The position numbers and the translations under genes were made by a program. From assembly GCA_033060915.1 (NCBI GenBank), contig CM065397.1, forward strand, positions 28,910,001-28,974,000: a stretch of DNA of 64,000 bases, given 5' to 3'. Positions 1 to 12,600 of this stretch are shown here, in pieces; position 1 is the first letter of the stretch; every line of letters starts with the position of its first letter. The notes below the pieces were generated by a model. It had not been told where the DNA came from. It ran no database searches and worked only from the letters and a program-made list of their open reading frames with translations. This DNA is from Euryodendron excelsum (taxonomy: Eukaryota > Streptophyta > Magnoliopsida > Ericales > Pentaphylacaceae).

Positions 1-116
1 TAACAATTTTTCTGTACAAGTAGTTTGTTTACAATAATATTGTTACATAGGGTACGGATGCGCTCACATGCAAACATGGTGGGTCACACCTATATGACGT
101 ACAGTTACACCCACAT

Positions 117-2619
117 GTATTGCAATACATAGTACGGGCAGGTTTTTACGGTGTATATCGACTTGGTCGGATCCGTTTGGACCATCCATTGATTACTGCG
201 TTGGTTGAGCGCTGGCGACCAGAGACGCATACATTCCATCTACCTGTCGGGGAGGCCAGCATCACGTTACAGGATGTTGTCATCTTGTTGGGACTACCGG
301 TTGACGAGGCCCCTATTATACGCGCACAGACGCATACTACATTACAGGAGTGTCAGGCTCTATGTATGCAAGCATTTGGTGTTAGCCCACCTGCAGAGGA
401 GATTGACAGTGCCCGCCTTAGGATGACATAGCTTCGTCACACATTCCAGGTCCTCCCACAGGATGCAGATGAGGTTACTATACAGCGGCATGCACGTGCC
501 TATATACTGCGGCTTATTGGGGGTATACTTCTCACAGATTACTCTCAGACAATGGTGAGGCTCACATATCTCTCATTTCTACTTGACTTGGACGCTGCCG
601 GGGCATATAGCTGGGGCAATGCAGTTTTAGCCATGCTTTACAGGAGCATGTGCCGGGCGGCGAGGACTGGGGCGAGGCAAATTGCAGGAGCACTCATTTT
701 ATTATAGGTTGAATACATAGTTCATGTTATGTTTCTTATTACAATTTATTCATAACGTGAATGGTGGACCCTTTTTGTACAGATATGGGCGTGCGAGCGA
801 TTCCCACGCATGGGCCCACATCGCGTGGATGATCCTACTGCTGGCCAACAGCCATTAGTTATACAGGGGGTGGAGTTTCCTGGTGGACCATGGGGAGCTA
901 GGTATGTATAACTGCCTTTTCATTTTTGTTAACACATGTACACATTTGTAATTATAAAATGTAATTGATATTATGTTGAACGTTTATGCCAGATGGAGAT
1001 CTAGATATCACACTACCAGTACTTCCACCCATGTGGTCCGCGTCTACTGAGATCAGCTGGACCGATTACGACCTGACGAGGTATGTATACAATTTCAAAT
1101 TTTGTAATTCGTATTACTTAATTGTAGCGTCGTTGCTTATTAATGGGTACTATTAATGTAAATTATGTAGTTCATACGGAGGCCATACGATGCTATCATG
1201 CATACACTTCCTGATTATTGTCGGGTTGGGAGTGATATATGGGTCACTCGATCCCCTTTGTTGTGCCTAAAGGTTGTTGAGTGACATTTACCGAATCGAG
1301 TTTGCCGACAGTTTGGTTTTAGGTAAGTTGTACCTGCCACTCATGATACCTCGCCCACATTACATGCTATTGACTTGAGAGGGAGACTACCTACTAATTG
1401 GACTCAATTCCATGCACAGCACATGGAGCGATGGTAGCATAGGCGTGAGTATCTTGTAGCTGGGGTGATTGATGCTATAGACATGCGTTACGACGATCCA
1501 TATATGGTATAGTACCGTCGTATCACACGCACACTGGTTGGGAATCCAGTTCATCGGCCTACTACTGGATACCTTGAGGTTGGCTCCACGGTCAAGATTG
1601 CGGTTAGTAATGTCATAAATTATAAATGTTTATGATTGTATTATAAATGTTTAAATGCCATAAAGACTTCAACTTACTTTGCAGACTCGTCACATCGCGG
1701 TCATACATCATTTCGTTGATCGTGCCATATATGCATTCGGCAGGCCGGAAGCACTGCAGGACATGTATTTGGCCTGAGACCTGTGTTAGAGGTCACTTCA
1801 TGTGTTGCGTGAGCAGCAGCGGATTGCACAGCCAGGAGTTCCAGACGCTCCCTCTCTTATGCTAGCAGCTGGTCCAGCTGTTCCCCCTCCTATGCCAGCA
1901 GCAGATACAGCCGCTCCCCCTCCCCCTCCCATGCCAACAGCAGCTACAGCCGCTCCCCCTCCCATGCCAGCAGGAGCTCCAGCCGCTCCCCCTTGCAGCG
2001 GATCATCATCACAGGAGTTCTTGTAGTATTTCAGTGCCACGCAGCCATCCTTAGCCTATGTGACTCCGACTAGGCCAGTATATACATATCACACCGAGTC
2101 ACGCGACGTGCCCTCATCATCACGTCCGAGTAGTTCTGAGGTCGTCGCACCACTTATCGCCATATTACATCACCTGTTGCATACGACCAGCAGTATTGGC
2201 TATCGGCAGTAGGAGATGATGATGACTTTCAGCGATATGTTGACCCATTATTAGCATCTGGGCAGCAGATAAAGACGCATTTTTCAGTAGAGACTCAGGA
2301 CCATTTTGACCCTATGACACAGCCAAAGGGGCCATCGCAGGTCACTCAGGTTAGTAGTGTGCAACAGATTCATCCAGTAGTGGCACCCCCTACCATTGAC
2401 ACTTTAGGTGTTTCGCAGATCACCCAGGCAGAGCCATATCCACATCTGCAGCCACAGACAGAGTCACCCCCAGTGCCACAGCCACCGACAGTGCCACAGC
2501 CAGACCCACATCCAGAGGCACATACGACACTACAGTCCATCACATGTGTCTTTGTCCGACAGCCGAGGCCCGTGAGAGAGAAGAGGCCACCTCGATGTGG
2601 TACAAGAGGCCATGTATAG
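117..2619 (+). pseudogene. Plant mobile domain (MAIN-like) transposon-derived gene, degenerate
   Basis: The first segment reads as the conserved core of the plant mobile domain, with phrases such as LVERWRPETHTFHLPVGE and TLQDVVILLGLPVD. This domain occurs in MAIN/MAIL proteins and in Mutator-like and gypsy-type transposons. It continues after an in-frame TAG at 429-431 (LRHTFQVLPQDADEV, then ILRLIGGILLTDYS and YLSFLLDLDAAGAYSWGNAVLAMLYR at about 430-690). It resumes in later blocks near 780-900, 990-1080 and 1170-1320, separated by AT-rich gaps that may be introns. A tail at 2314-2619 is Pro/Gln-rich and ends in a basic RPPRCGTRG motif of the kind seen at the C-terminus of this family. Several in-frame stops make it a pseudogene. 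I cannot tell whether it was an independent gene or cargo of a larger element that begins left of the window. Confidence 0.75.
1858..2013 (+). repeat. Pro/Ala-rich minisatellite inside the mobile-domain gene
   Basis: A short unit of about 40-50 bases (gccgctccccctcccatgccagcag and variants) is repeated about three times. On the + strand it encodes a low-complexity stretch of PPPMPA and TAAPPP phrases. The opposite strand is also open there (Gly/Ala-rich), but only because of the composition. It lies in the linker between the mobile domain and the C-terminal tail. Confidence 0.6.
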
Positions 2620-4039
2620 TACCGAGATTGTTTTTTGCACACTAGATAATTAGATTTCAAACCTTGTTGGATGTAATAGTTAATGATGATAGTTTGTGTT
2701 GTAAATGCATTTAGTTATAACAAAATTAATGACGATAGTTTTTATTGTATCTATGTGCATTTATAAATGAATACAACTGTTGTTATTGACACTGACACTC
2801 TTTACAGAGAAAACAACTAAAGTTGACGATAAATTCATTAAAATGATAAAGTAAAAATAATAGGATAATTCATTTTTTCTTTACCCATTAAAAAAAAATT
2901 TAATGGAAGAAAGTAATATCGAAACTACTTATCATAACTGAAATATGAAGACTTGTCATTTTTTGAAAACGCTGTGCCAATCAAAGGACAATAATTTAGC
3001 AGACTCGTCATGTCCTATTAATTTTTGATACATGATTGTCCTATCTCTATCTTCTGAGACATGTCACGTGAATATCTTGATAATTGTCATGTCTTATTAC
3101 TTGTCAATTCATGATTGTCATATCTCTACCTTCTGAAGCCTTTCACGTGAACCCTGTCAGTAACTTAAGCATTGTCATGTTAATTTTGCAGTATCATGTG
3201 AAGCCTTTCACTAACAATTAGTATCTTTCAGCATGACAGATTGGTGTGAACTGGTCGAGTATAAAATGGTATGAGGTTATGAAATGCTCAATAAACCAAG
3301 TCGGAAAAACATGCCCACGCGAAAAGGGTTATTTGGTGCATCATCTAGTCATTCAGTTCCAACCACCAATGTGCATGAAAATTAGAACTCAATCATCGAC
3401 ATGGTGGGTACATATACAGACCCAATTGGTAACAAATGGTATGGCTGAAAACTTAGCTTCCTCAACAAACCTATTCTAATGCACAATATGATGGGTCCGG
3501 TCAACCATATCTTTATTGGCAATGCATCCTTGCAACCACCGCACGGTGTCACCGACGAGCAATGCATAAGGTTGCCCTGGGAAGACTTATTCGATAAACG
3601 GTGTGAATAAGAGATGTATTGTCGATGGCATGGCCTACGTGTCCCAAAGGCCCGGTCAGCTAAGCTTTTCAGGAGGAGATCACCTAACAGCGAGGTCATA
3701 AAAGCGCTCGAACGCAAGATTGATCAAATGCAACGAAGACTAGATAAATATCATTTTACGGAAGACGCGAAGAATCAATGTGTTGATCCAACAAAACGAA
3801 TAATAAAAATTATTGAAGATCCGTAGCTAGTTTTTGACACAGAACTTTCAGACTTCTCAAAAGAAGAAGGTGACGATGACTTTGAAAACTATCTACCGAA
3901 TAGCCTTACCGTTGCTGGGAAACCACTATGTTGTTATGAATATGGTCCATGAAAGCATGTTCTGATTTGTAGTTCAGTATGATGCAAAATAAGTTATTAT
4001 GTTTTCATGTAATATATGTGTGAGTTTGGGTTATATTTG
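2620..4039. other. AT-rich DNA with an unidentified, probably transposon-derived reading frame
   Basis: 2620-3230 is AT-rich with loosely repeated phrases such as 'cctatctctaccttctga', 'tcacgtgaa' and 'attgtcatgt'; no gene is visible. Between about 3400 and 3940 the + strand reads almost openly through two or three stops. One 70-residue stretch (ATG at 3614) contains a short predicted helix, EVIKALERKIDQMQRRLDKY. I do not recognise the family. The position between a mobile-domain relic and a tandem array suggests it is part of the same decayed element. Confidence 0.35.
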
Positions 4040-5860
4040 CCATTTTGGGAAAGAAATGTCCGGTTCAAAAGTTATGTCATCTTTCGGGGTTTTGGTATTT
4101 AGGGTTTCAGAGTTAGGCAAAATCGGCCTTTGGGGTACCGTTTTGGGGAGGAAATGTCCTGTGAGTGCAAAACTCAACGAGAGGTTCCAGCGGGTCCCGA
4201 GTGACGTGTGAGACTTGACGGCACATCAATCGGAGTACCGTTTCAAAAGTTATGTCATCTTTTGGGATTTTGGGTGTTAGGATTTCAGAGTTAGGCAAAA
4301 TCGACCTTCGGGGTACCGTTTTAGGGAGGAAATGTCCCGTGAGTGCGAAACTCGACGAGAGGCTCCTACGGGTCCCGAGTGACGTGTGAGACTTGACGGC
4401 ACGTCAATCGCAGTCTCGTTTCAAAAGTTATATAATCTTTCGGGATTTTGGGTGTTAGGATTTCGGAGTTAGGCAAAATCGGCCTTCAGGATACCGTTTT
4501 GGGGAGGAAATGTCCCGTGAGTGCGAAACTCGACGGGAGGCTCCTGCGGGTCCCGAGTGACGTGTGAGACTTGACGGCACGTCAATCGGAGTCCTGTTTC
4601 AAAAGTTATGTCATCTTTCGGGATTTTGGGTGGTAGGATTTCGGAGTTAGGCAAAATCGGCCTTCGGGGTTCCGTTTTGGGGAGGAAATGTCTCGTGAGT
4701 GCGAAACTCGACGGAAGGCTCCTGCAAGTTCCGAGTGACGTGTGAGACTTGACGGCACGTTAATCGGAGTCCCGTTTCAAAAGTTATGTCATCTTTCGGG
4801 ATTTTGGGTGTTAGGATTTCGAAGTAAGGCAAAATCGGCCTTCGGGGTTCCGTTTTGGGGAGGAAATGTCCCGTGAGTGCGAAACTCGACGGAAGGCTCT
4901 TGCGAGTTCCGAGTGACGTGTGAGACTTGACGGCACGTCAATCGGAGTCCCGTTTCAAAAGTTATGTCATCTTTCGGGATTTTGGGTGTTAGGATTTCGG
5001 AGTTAGGCAAAATCGGCCTTCAGGGTACCGTTTTGGAGAGGAAATGTCCCGTGAGTGCGAAACTCGACGGGAGGCTCCTGCGGGTCCCAAGTGACGTGTG
5101 AGACTTGAAGACACGTCAATCGGAGTCCCGTTTCAAAAGTTATGTCATCTTTCGGGATTTTGGGTGTTAGGATTTCAAAGTTAGGCAAAATCGGCCTTTG
5201 GGGTGCCGTTTTGGGGAAGAAATGTCCCATGATTGCGAAACTCGATGGGAGGCTCTTGCAGGTCCCGAGAGACGTGTGAGACTTGACGGCATGTCAATCG
5301 GAGTCCCGTTTCAAAAGTTATGTCATCTTTTGGGATTTTGGGTGTTAGGATTTCGGAGTTAGGCAAAATCGGCCTTCGGGGTGCCGTTTTGGGGAGGAAA
5401 TGTCCCGTGAGTGCGAAACTTGACGGGAGGCTCTTGCGGGTCTCGAGTGACGTGTGAGATTTGACGGCACGTCAATGGAGTCCCATTTCAAAAGTTGTCA
5501 TTTTTCGGGATTTTGGGTGTTAGCATTTTGGAATTAGGCAAAATCGGCCTTCGGGGTGCCGTTTTGGGGAGGAAATGTCCCGTGAGTGCGAAACTCGACG
5601 GGAGGCTCCTGTGGGTCCCGAGTGACGTGTGAGACTTGACGACACGTCAATCGGAGTCCCGTTTCAAAAGTTATGTCATTTTTCAGGATTTTTGGGTGTT
5701 AGGATTTCAGAGTTAGGGAAAATCGGTCTTCGGGGTGCCGTTTTGGGGAGGAAATATCCCGTGAGTGCGAAACTCGACGGGAGGCTCTTGCGGGTCCCGA
5801 GTGACGTGTGAGACTTGACGGCATGTGAATCGGAGTTCCGGTTCGAAAGTTATGTCATGT
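4040..5860. repeat. 178-bp tandem repeat array, about ten copies
   Basis: The phrase gttaggcaaaatcgg (or a close variant) recurs at 4112, 4290, 4468, 4646, 4824, 5002, 5180, 5358, 5533 and 5712. The spacing is 178 bp for seven steps, then 175 and 179. Each unit also holds 'gaaatgtcccgtgagtgcgaaac', 'gtgacgtgtgagacttgacgg' and 'gtttcaaaagttatgtcatctttcgg'. Copies differ by scattered single-base changes. The minus strand has a 61-codon open stretch in most units. Since 178 is not a multiple of three, the frame does not carry through the array, so these are composition effects and not genes. The first copy is partial. Confidence 0.92.
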
Positions 5861-6513
5861 TGAAATGTTTGAAATGGATTTTAAATTTGCTAGTGTGGTT
5901 CTAGTGAAAACGCTTTTTCAAAAAGCGTTTTCATTGTAAATGCTTTTTGAAAAGGCGATTTAACATTAATACGTAGAATACATATAAAGGCTTTTTGGAT
6001 TAGTGTTTTTAATAGAAACGGTTTTCTGAAAAGCGTTCAACTCGCCCCAGATAAATAAGTTTAAATATCCCCTGTGCTGGAATAAAGATTAGAGTTGGTT
6101 ATGAAATTCATCCTTACATTCCAGTGTAAAAGTGTTGACCATTAGTTAGTAACCGGGATTGGTAACGGCGGGGAAACGGATGATAACAATGTCACTGGAG
6201 GAATAAGGTCGGTTGCTAGTTTGAGTGTTTTTCTTTTTCTTTTGTTTTTTGTTTTTTGGTTTTGTGTGGTTCGGGTTGTTTCCCAATTGTCAATCAGGTC
6301 AATAATGATTCAATTCAGATCCATTATTCCACATGACGATCATCTAACCGATTTTTGAAACGCAGTTGTGCTGCCCCTTAACCACTTACCCAAACTTGGG
6401 ACAGCCCAAACTTGCGTGACCTCTCAAAATTATCTTCTTCTTCACCTTCAATATATATATATATATATATAATAAAATCAGACGAAACTCCCCGCTACCA
6501 CTTTCTTGGCCGT
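5861..6513. other. Intergenic region upstream of the ABC1 kinase gene
   Basis: Apart from the hairpins described separately, this stretch is AT-rich with no coding signal. It contains a T-rich run at 6230-6260 and an (AT)n microsatellite at 6451-6471. It presumably carries the upstream promoter of the kinase gene. Confidence 0.5.
5906..5932. repeat. Perfect 13-bp hairpin (GAAAACGCTTTTT arms)
   Basis: The arms GAAAACGCTTTTT and AAAAAGCGTTTTC are exact inverted repeats around one central C. Degenerate relatives follow immediately: 'aaatgctttttgaaaaggcgattt' near 5938 and 'aaacggttttctgaaaagcgttc' near 6017. The run of near-palindromes ends about 5940-6045, just downstream of the 178-bp array. 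Confidence 0.8.
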
Positions 6514-6573
6514 TATTTATATATCATTCTTCTTCTGCTTGTACTCTCTCTCTCTAAAAAGCTAGGGTTTCGT
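6514..6573 (+). promoter_or_regulatory. Putative core promoter and 5' leader of the ABC1 kinase gene
   Basis: A TATA-like run TATTTATATAT occupies 6514-6524. A pyrimidine-rich stretch with CTCTCTCTCTCT follows at about 6544-6555, then AGGGTTT (telo-box-like) at about 6564-6570. This order is common in promoters and leaders of plant housekeeping and plastid-protein genes. Transcription would begin about 30 bases after the TATA-like run, giving a leader of roughly 50-60 nt before the ATG at 6608. The call rests on motif spacing only. Confidence 0.4.
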
Positions 6574-6607
6574 TTTGCAGTTTGTCAAGCTCCTTTATTT
6601 AACATCT

Positions 6608-9600
6608 ATGGAATTCATAATTTGCACGGGCCCTACAAGTCATGCACTATCCAATTTCAATTTCTTCACTTATATGCCTACTACGGCAGCGTCGGCTTAT
6701 AGTGATCATAATTGTACATGTACTCGTGCTGGGACTCGAAGGAAAAAGAAGCTTTACTCGGCCCAGGTCGTTGCAAAGGCACAGCGCACATCAGATTTGG
6801 CTGCTTCCACCAACGCCAACGGCAATGGCAGTGGAAGAAGAAGAAGCTTAACAACGGCAACAACTACTACTCGTAGTACTAGTGCAACTGAGAGCCAAAC
6901 ACCACTACAATTCGGAACGCCGCCTAGTACTATTGCTAGTAGTGCTTTAGAGCAGCTCGATATTGAACGCGGCGTTTGTGTTCCATTTCGCAAGTACAGC
7001 CCTGAGATGGTAATATGACTTGGAGGACAAAATTAACTCTTCAAATCTAATTTGTAATTTTATTTATTTATTTATTTATTTCATTCTGTTCATATTTTTA
7101 TTTTCAGGCATTTGTTTTTTGAATGCTGTATTGTATTTTATTTGATTATACTAGGTGAGGAATAAGGTGTTGGAATCTAGAGGGGCCATTCTCTCCCTCA
7201 TTGGGCGTGGAATTGAGATAGTGTGGAATTTGGGATTCTATTGGTCTTCCTTAATGTACGACTGTTTGGTGGGTCGTGACAAAGAAGTTGTTCCTTATCG
7301 TGCTCGGCAGCTTAGAAATCTCTTGTGTGATTTAGGCCCTTCCTTCATCAAAGCTGGGCAGGTTTTGCCACTCTCTAATTCTATATCCTGCTGTAATTTT
7401 AATTCAGCTGATATTCTTTCTTGTTATTTGAATGCCTTACGTTTCTTCTGTATTTATCTAGCTTAGCTCTAGTGTTCTAAAACATCGACTGGACTGGAAT
7501 ATGTGATTGCAAGAACTATCAATTATTTTACAAATATTTGAGTTACGCTACAACCCTAAAAGAAAATTTTTGGCAAATGTTAGAAGAATCATGCTGTTTC
7601 TCTTTTTTGATATATTTGCTCTGTATTCATGACATAGGCTGCCTGGTTGGCTTTAACTTTTTGACTAGTGAATTTCGATTTCTGTAGTTAAAGCTCAAGT
7701 CAGTCTTAATACAAACTTCATGAAACATGCCTTTTAAGTTGTTGATTCCCCCTTGGTTGGACTTTTTGCCTTTTTATTTATTTATTTAAACAGGTTCTCG
7801 CAAACAGACCCGATATTATTAGAGAAGATTATATGAATGAACTTTGTATTCTTCAAGATGATGTTCCTCCTTTTCCCAATCAGGTACTAAACTAAAATGT
7901 CTCACTAATGTATTTAATGAGCCAGTTTTCTTACTGTGCTGGAATAGAACTCCTTTCTTTAAGCAGCGAGTGTTAACAATGGTTTAGGTTGCCTTCAACA
8001 TTATAGAAGAGGAACTGGGTCAACCCCTTGAAGCCGTTTTCAGCAAAATTTCCTCACAAACTATAGCGGCTGCGAGTTTGGGTCAAGTTTACCGAGCTAC
8101 CCTACGTGCCTCAGGGGAGGATGTTGCTATTAAGGTTGTAACACGTTCATCTGGTAAAATGCTTTTTTTTTGTTTTTTTTTTGGCAGTTAAGATTGGCAT
8201 TTATTACTTTTTGCGTACTCTTGGATATGTGTCAAATGCCTCCAATGTTTGAGATGTGGCCCTTCTACAAGTATTGGAGTATAGCTGAAATACAATACGT
8301 TAACCTAGCCCAAAAAAAAAAAGAAAAGAAAAAAAAGGAACACAATTCATTTATAAGCTTACTTGGACCTTGTTCTGATGGAATAAGCGAGATATAAGGG
8401 CTTGACCTGTGTTACCATAATACTCTAATACCATAGTGAATTCCGTTTTTGGAACATCGTTCCGAAACATGGTACATTTACGTTCCAAAACGGTGAATTT
8501 AGCAATCCAAAGCAATCCTAAACTTTTTTTTCTATTTATTTCTTTAAAGGTCACCTAATGAGAAAAATAATAAATATAATGAAAGAAAATCTTGGGAGAA
8601 TAGAGTTTTTGCATAAGAATATGCAAAAAAATGGGCCAGAAATACTCCTAGAAATATGTTTTTAGATGATTAATTTGAAAAAATATAGATTATATTTTTT
8701 GAATGTCTAATTGTTGAAGAAAATTGTTCTAGCAGTATGTTCATTCTAATAATTTAATTTATACAAGTCTACCCCTAATGTACCATATTTTAGAACATGT
8801 ATCATACCACAATTCCGTACCCGTTCCATGTACCTGAATGATTTGCGTTCTAGGTAACATAGGTCTTGGCATGTTAAATGCGCTCCCAGTTTCATATCCA
8901 TGCAACTTAACTCCATTTTTCTCCCAAGGATTTAATAATATAAGTAGTATCAATTACTGACTCTAAATTGTTTAATAAATTCCTAGGAAATGATTTTTTA
9001 ACATACCATTTTATAAATATTTATATTTATATATTAATATATTTATTGTTGTATCCTTCTATATCCCATATCCATTTTTCCATAATGTCGTATTAGCATG
9101 TTTGTATCATGATGTATCCATGTCTAATATTCCTTTCCAAGCTTAATACTAGATATCAATACCAATTGAGCTCTTGACTTTTTTGTGCCATCGGTTTTTC
9201 TTGTAGTAGTCATATATCCTGTAGTTTGATACAGAAATGTGTACAAAATGAAATGTAGTCATGACACCTATCTCATGCTTGTATCCATATCTTTGATGCT
9301 TGATTTCATTTTTGCCTTACTGGAAAAGGTATTAAGTATGCAACAAAAGAGCTTTAAGTCTATGTATTGGTAAAACAATTTTCGCAAAAGTTCTTATATT
9401 TTGTTCCTTCTAATTACGCCACATCACATGTAGTGGAGCTAAATTCCAAGCCTTCTTCCTTAAACGATCTCTACATCCTGTAGGCCAAGAATCAGCATAA
9501 CCCAAGAGATTCCAGAAACTGAAAATAACATGCTCCATAGTTGGCATACCACATCATTTGTGATCTTCATATAATCTGCCACCAAAGAATTATTATCTCT

Positions 9601-12600
9601 TATAATAGCAAATAGAATGTTGCCGTAAGCAGAACATCCTTACACTGAAGATCATGCAAAAGCTTAACTCTTTTACCATCTTCTATAGCAAAACTGAAAT
9701 GCTGAAAAAAATCATCCGAACCATTCCTGATCCCCTTCCACAGACTAACCTCATAGGAATTTCGATTTTGAATAGAAGTCCAGCCACCCTTTCCTAGACC
9801 ATATTTAATTTTATATGATTAATTTCCAAAGCTGCCCATCCTGCATGACAAATCTCCAGCATCACTTACCTAAGAGAGCTTGTTTAAAAACACAAAGCTG
9901 CTGAATGCTCAATCCACCATTCTTAATAGAAGTACAATTATTATCTCGCTTAGAAGATAATACTTAATTCCTCTCTTAGATAAAAAAAATTCCGACTTCT
10001 CCAATCTATTTGCCACCAACGCTGGAATAGCAAATAAAGATACGTTGACAAAGTCAATGTAGACAAAGTGCTCTTTATCAATATCAACTTACCCCTTTTT
10101 GAGAGGTCCTACCATTTCCAAGAAGCAACTCCTCTTTTAGTCCGCTCTATAATTCTGTCCAAACTGCATTTTCTTTAAAGGAAAAACCAAAAGGAAAGAC
10201 CTTTTTTTTTTTTTTTTCAAAAGGTAAGTGAGATTTTATAAAAGAAAAAAAATTGATAGAAATGGCATACCTTAGGCAATACAGCAAGGATGGGAACCAT
10301 CTATGGGATCAGATGGGGACCATTCAAAAAAGCCAACTTAAAGCACTAAACAAAAACAACATAACAAGGCGGCAACAAAAAGAGAACAAATTGCTGCACA
10401 AGTTGCACTACACCAGCAAACACTTGGCCAAAACTGACATCAGAAGCCAAGCAAAATGCAAAACTACTACCTATCCCCTCAACAACTATATGGTCCATAT
10501 AGTATTTGGACCTAAAAACTGTCACAGTCATGTTCCTTTCTTACTGCAGAAATCCCTTCAGCTGGTCCAAGACAACATACTTTAGGCCATCCAAATGACC
10601 TTTGACATTATGGGTAATTTCTTTGAGCACTGTATTTGCATCTCATGTTTCATTTTGAAATTTTCTTTTGTTTCTCTCAGCTCATATAGCATAAATAGAG
10701 GCGGAAAATGCAAGTTTACATATCAAAGTCTTTAAGGACTGGCTTTTGAGATGGTCCGAACATAGTTACCAAATTAGGAAGCGAAAGCGGGGACGCTAGG
10801 GGAAATGGAAGCGGGAAACGCAGCCAAAAAATATTAGGGCAATGGGAAGTGGGGAAACGATTAAGAATCGATTGAAAAACTTATAGGAATCTTAGTAAGA
10901 AATTTTTGCAAAACTTGAAGGAAACTTAGTGGAAACCTTTGGGAAACTTAGTGGAAACTTATATAAATAATTAAATAGATACTTGAAGAAAAAGATGTTT
11001 ATTGCAGTTAGGCAGAAACTGGGAGAGAACAGCTCTTATTATCTTGATCAAGTGTACAGTTTGAGCTGAAGGCCACTTCCATTTATTACCTTGCACAATA
11101 GCAAACACTTTTGCATTTCTTGGAAGGCCAGAATCATACACGATACAATCACCTTTTACTGGCAACAGGTGACAATTGTCATGCCATAGAAAAGTATGAG
11201 ATCCATCACTGATCTTATACTTGAAACGAGGTCTAATATGCCTTGCACTCTCATGAACTTCCACCACACCAAAGAACAATACCGAGGCATTTTGACTTCC
11301 AAAAGCATTTGCCTAAGACATAAACCCAGCAAGAACCAAACATGTTTGACAGTAGCAGCTTTGTTCCAATCTTGCAGATCTTTTACACCTAAACCACGTT
11401 ACTTTTTTGGCAAACAAACAGAGTCCCATGCAATCTTTGCTCCCGTGGACTTCAGCTTAGTGCCAGTCCACAAGGCCCGAAGGATCTTCTCAATATTGTC
11501 CATACTGCTACCAGGAAGCACAAAAAGAGAGACCCAAAAGACTTGCATGGAGAACAAAACTGACTTCACCAATTGAAGCCGACCTGCATAAGATAAAGCA
11601 TTATTTGTTCGCCCAAGATTTAATTTTGTTAGTAATACTGTCAACCAGAGGAATACAATCATCTTTCATCAATTTTGTTGATATGAAAGGGACACCCAAG
11701 TAGCAAACAAGAAGCTTCCCCTCAACAAACTCCAATCACTTTAGAATCTTAGTTTTCACCTTGCCCGATGCCCCAGAAAAGAAGACACTGCTCTTCTTAG
11801 GATTGGGAGAGAGGCCCAGACGTGTCTTGAAACTTAATCAAGGCTTCCTTCAAAAATTTCACAGACTCAATTTTGCCACAGCAAAACATCATGAGGTCAT
11901 CCGCAAATCAATATTTTTCTTAATCACATCTCCAATGGTATTTGAAAGCTTTGCCTCCATTGGAAACACCCAATTAGAGTGTCGTGAATTTTTTTTTAAT
12001 TTATTTTTCAATGGACATGCCTGGGACTCTAGCGACACGCAGGGACACATATTGGACACATCTATGACACTTTTTGATGACTTGAAATATAATTTTTTGC
12101 CCTATCCCTGCCGTGTCTATGTCCTTTTGAAAGCGCTGTGTGCTGTGTCCGTATCTGTGCTTTTTAGCATTCAACTCACCATGAATTGAAATGGAGAAAG
12201 AAGGAGAAATAATACACTCAGAGATCCAACTAATTGTAACCTTATGAAAGTCCATACATCTCATAATATCCACAATAAATTCCCACCTGACACTATCGTA
12301 AGCTTCCATCAAGTTGACTTTCATGGCACATCAAGGAGAAGGAGAGTCGTTGTGGTAATTTCTGAGCAGCTCTTAAGACAGCAAAATATTATCGGCTATA
12401 TGTGTACCTAGGACAAAAGCAGACTGAGATGCTTCAACACGATCAGGAAGCACAATCCCAATTTTATTGGCGAGAATCTTCGAGATGCACTTGTAAATAG
12501 CGTTGCCACATGATATGAGCCTATAGTCTCCAAGTTTTGAAGGATTGGGGACCTTTGGGATTGGGGCAAAGTAGAGTATATTTCTTTAGTAATTTCCATG

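Noticed and set aside
1798..2040. Gly/Ala-rich minus-strand frame
   Set aside because: Mirror of the Pro/Ala minisatellite on the + strand, where the conserved mobile-domain frame lies.
4113..5366. Series of 61-75-codon minus-strand frames with similar proteins
   Set aside because: They are the 178-bp repeat read in one frame per unit. The period is not a multiple of three, so no continuous protein exists.
6575..6607. Upstream in-frame extension of the kinase ORF
   Set aside because: It starts at TTG. The first ATG, at 6608, has a good context (G at +4).
11761..12189. 142-codon + strand frame
   Set aside because: It lies antisense to the LINE B reverse transcriptase and crosses the foreign insertion. 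No family resemblance.
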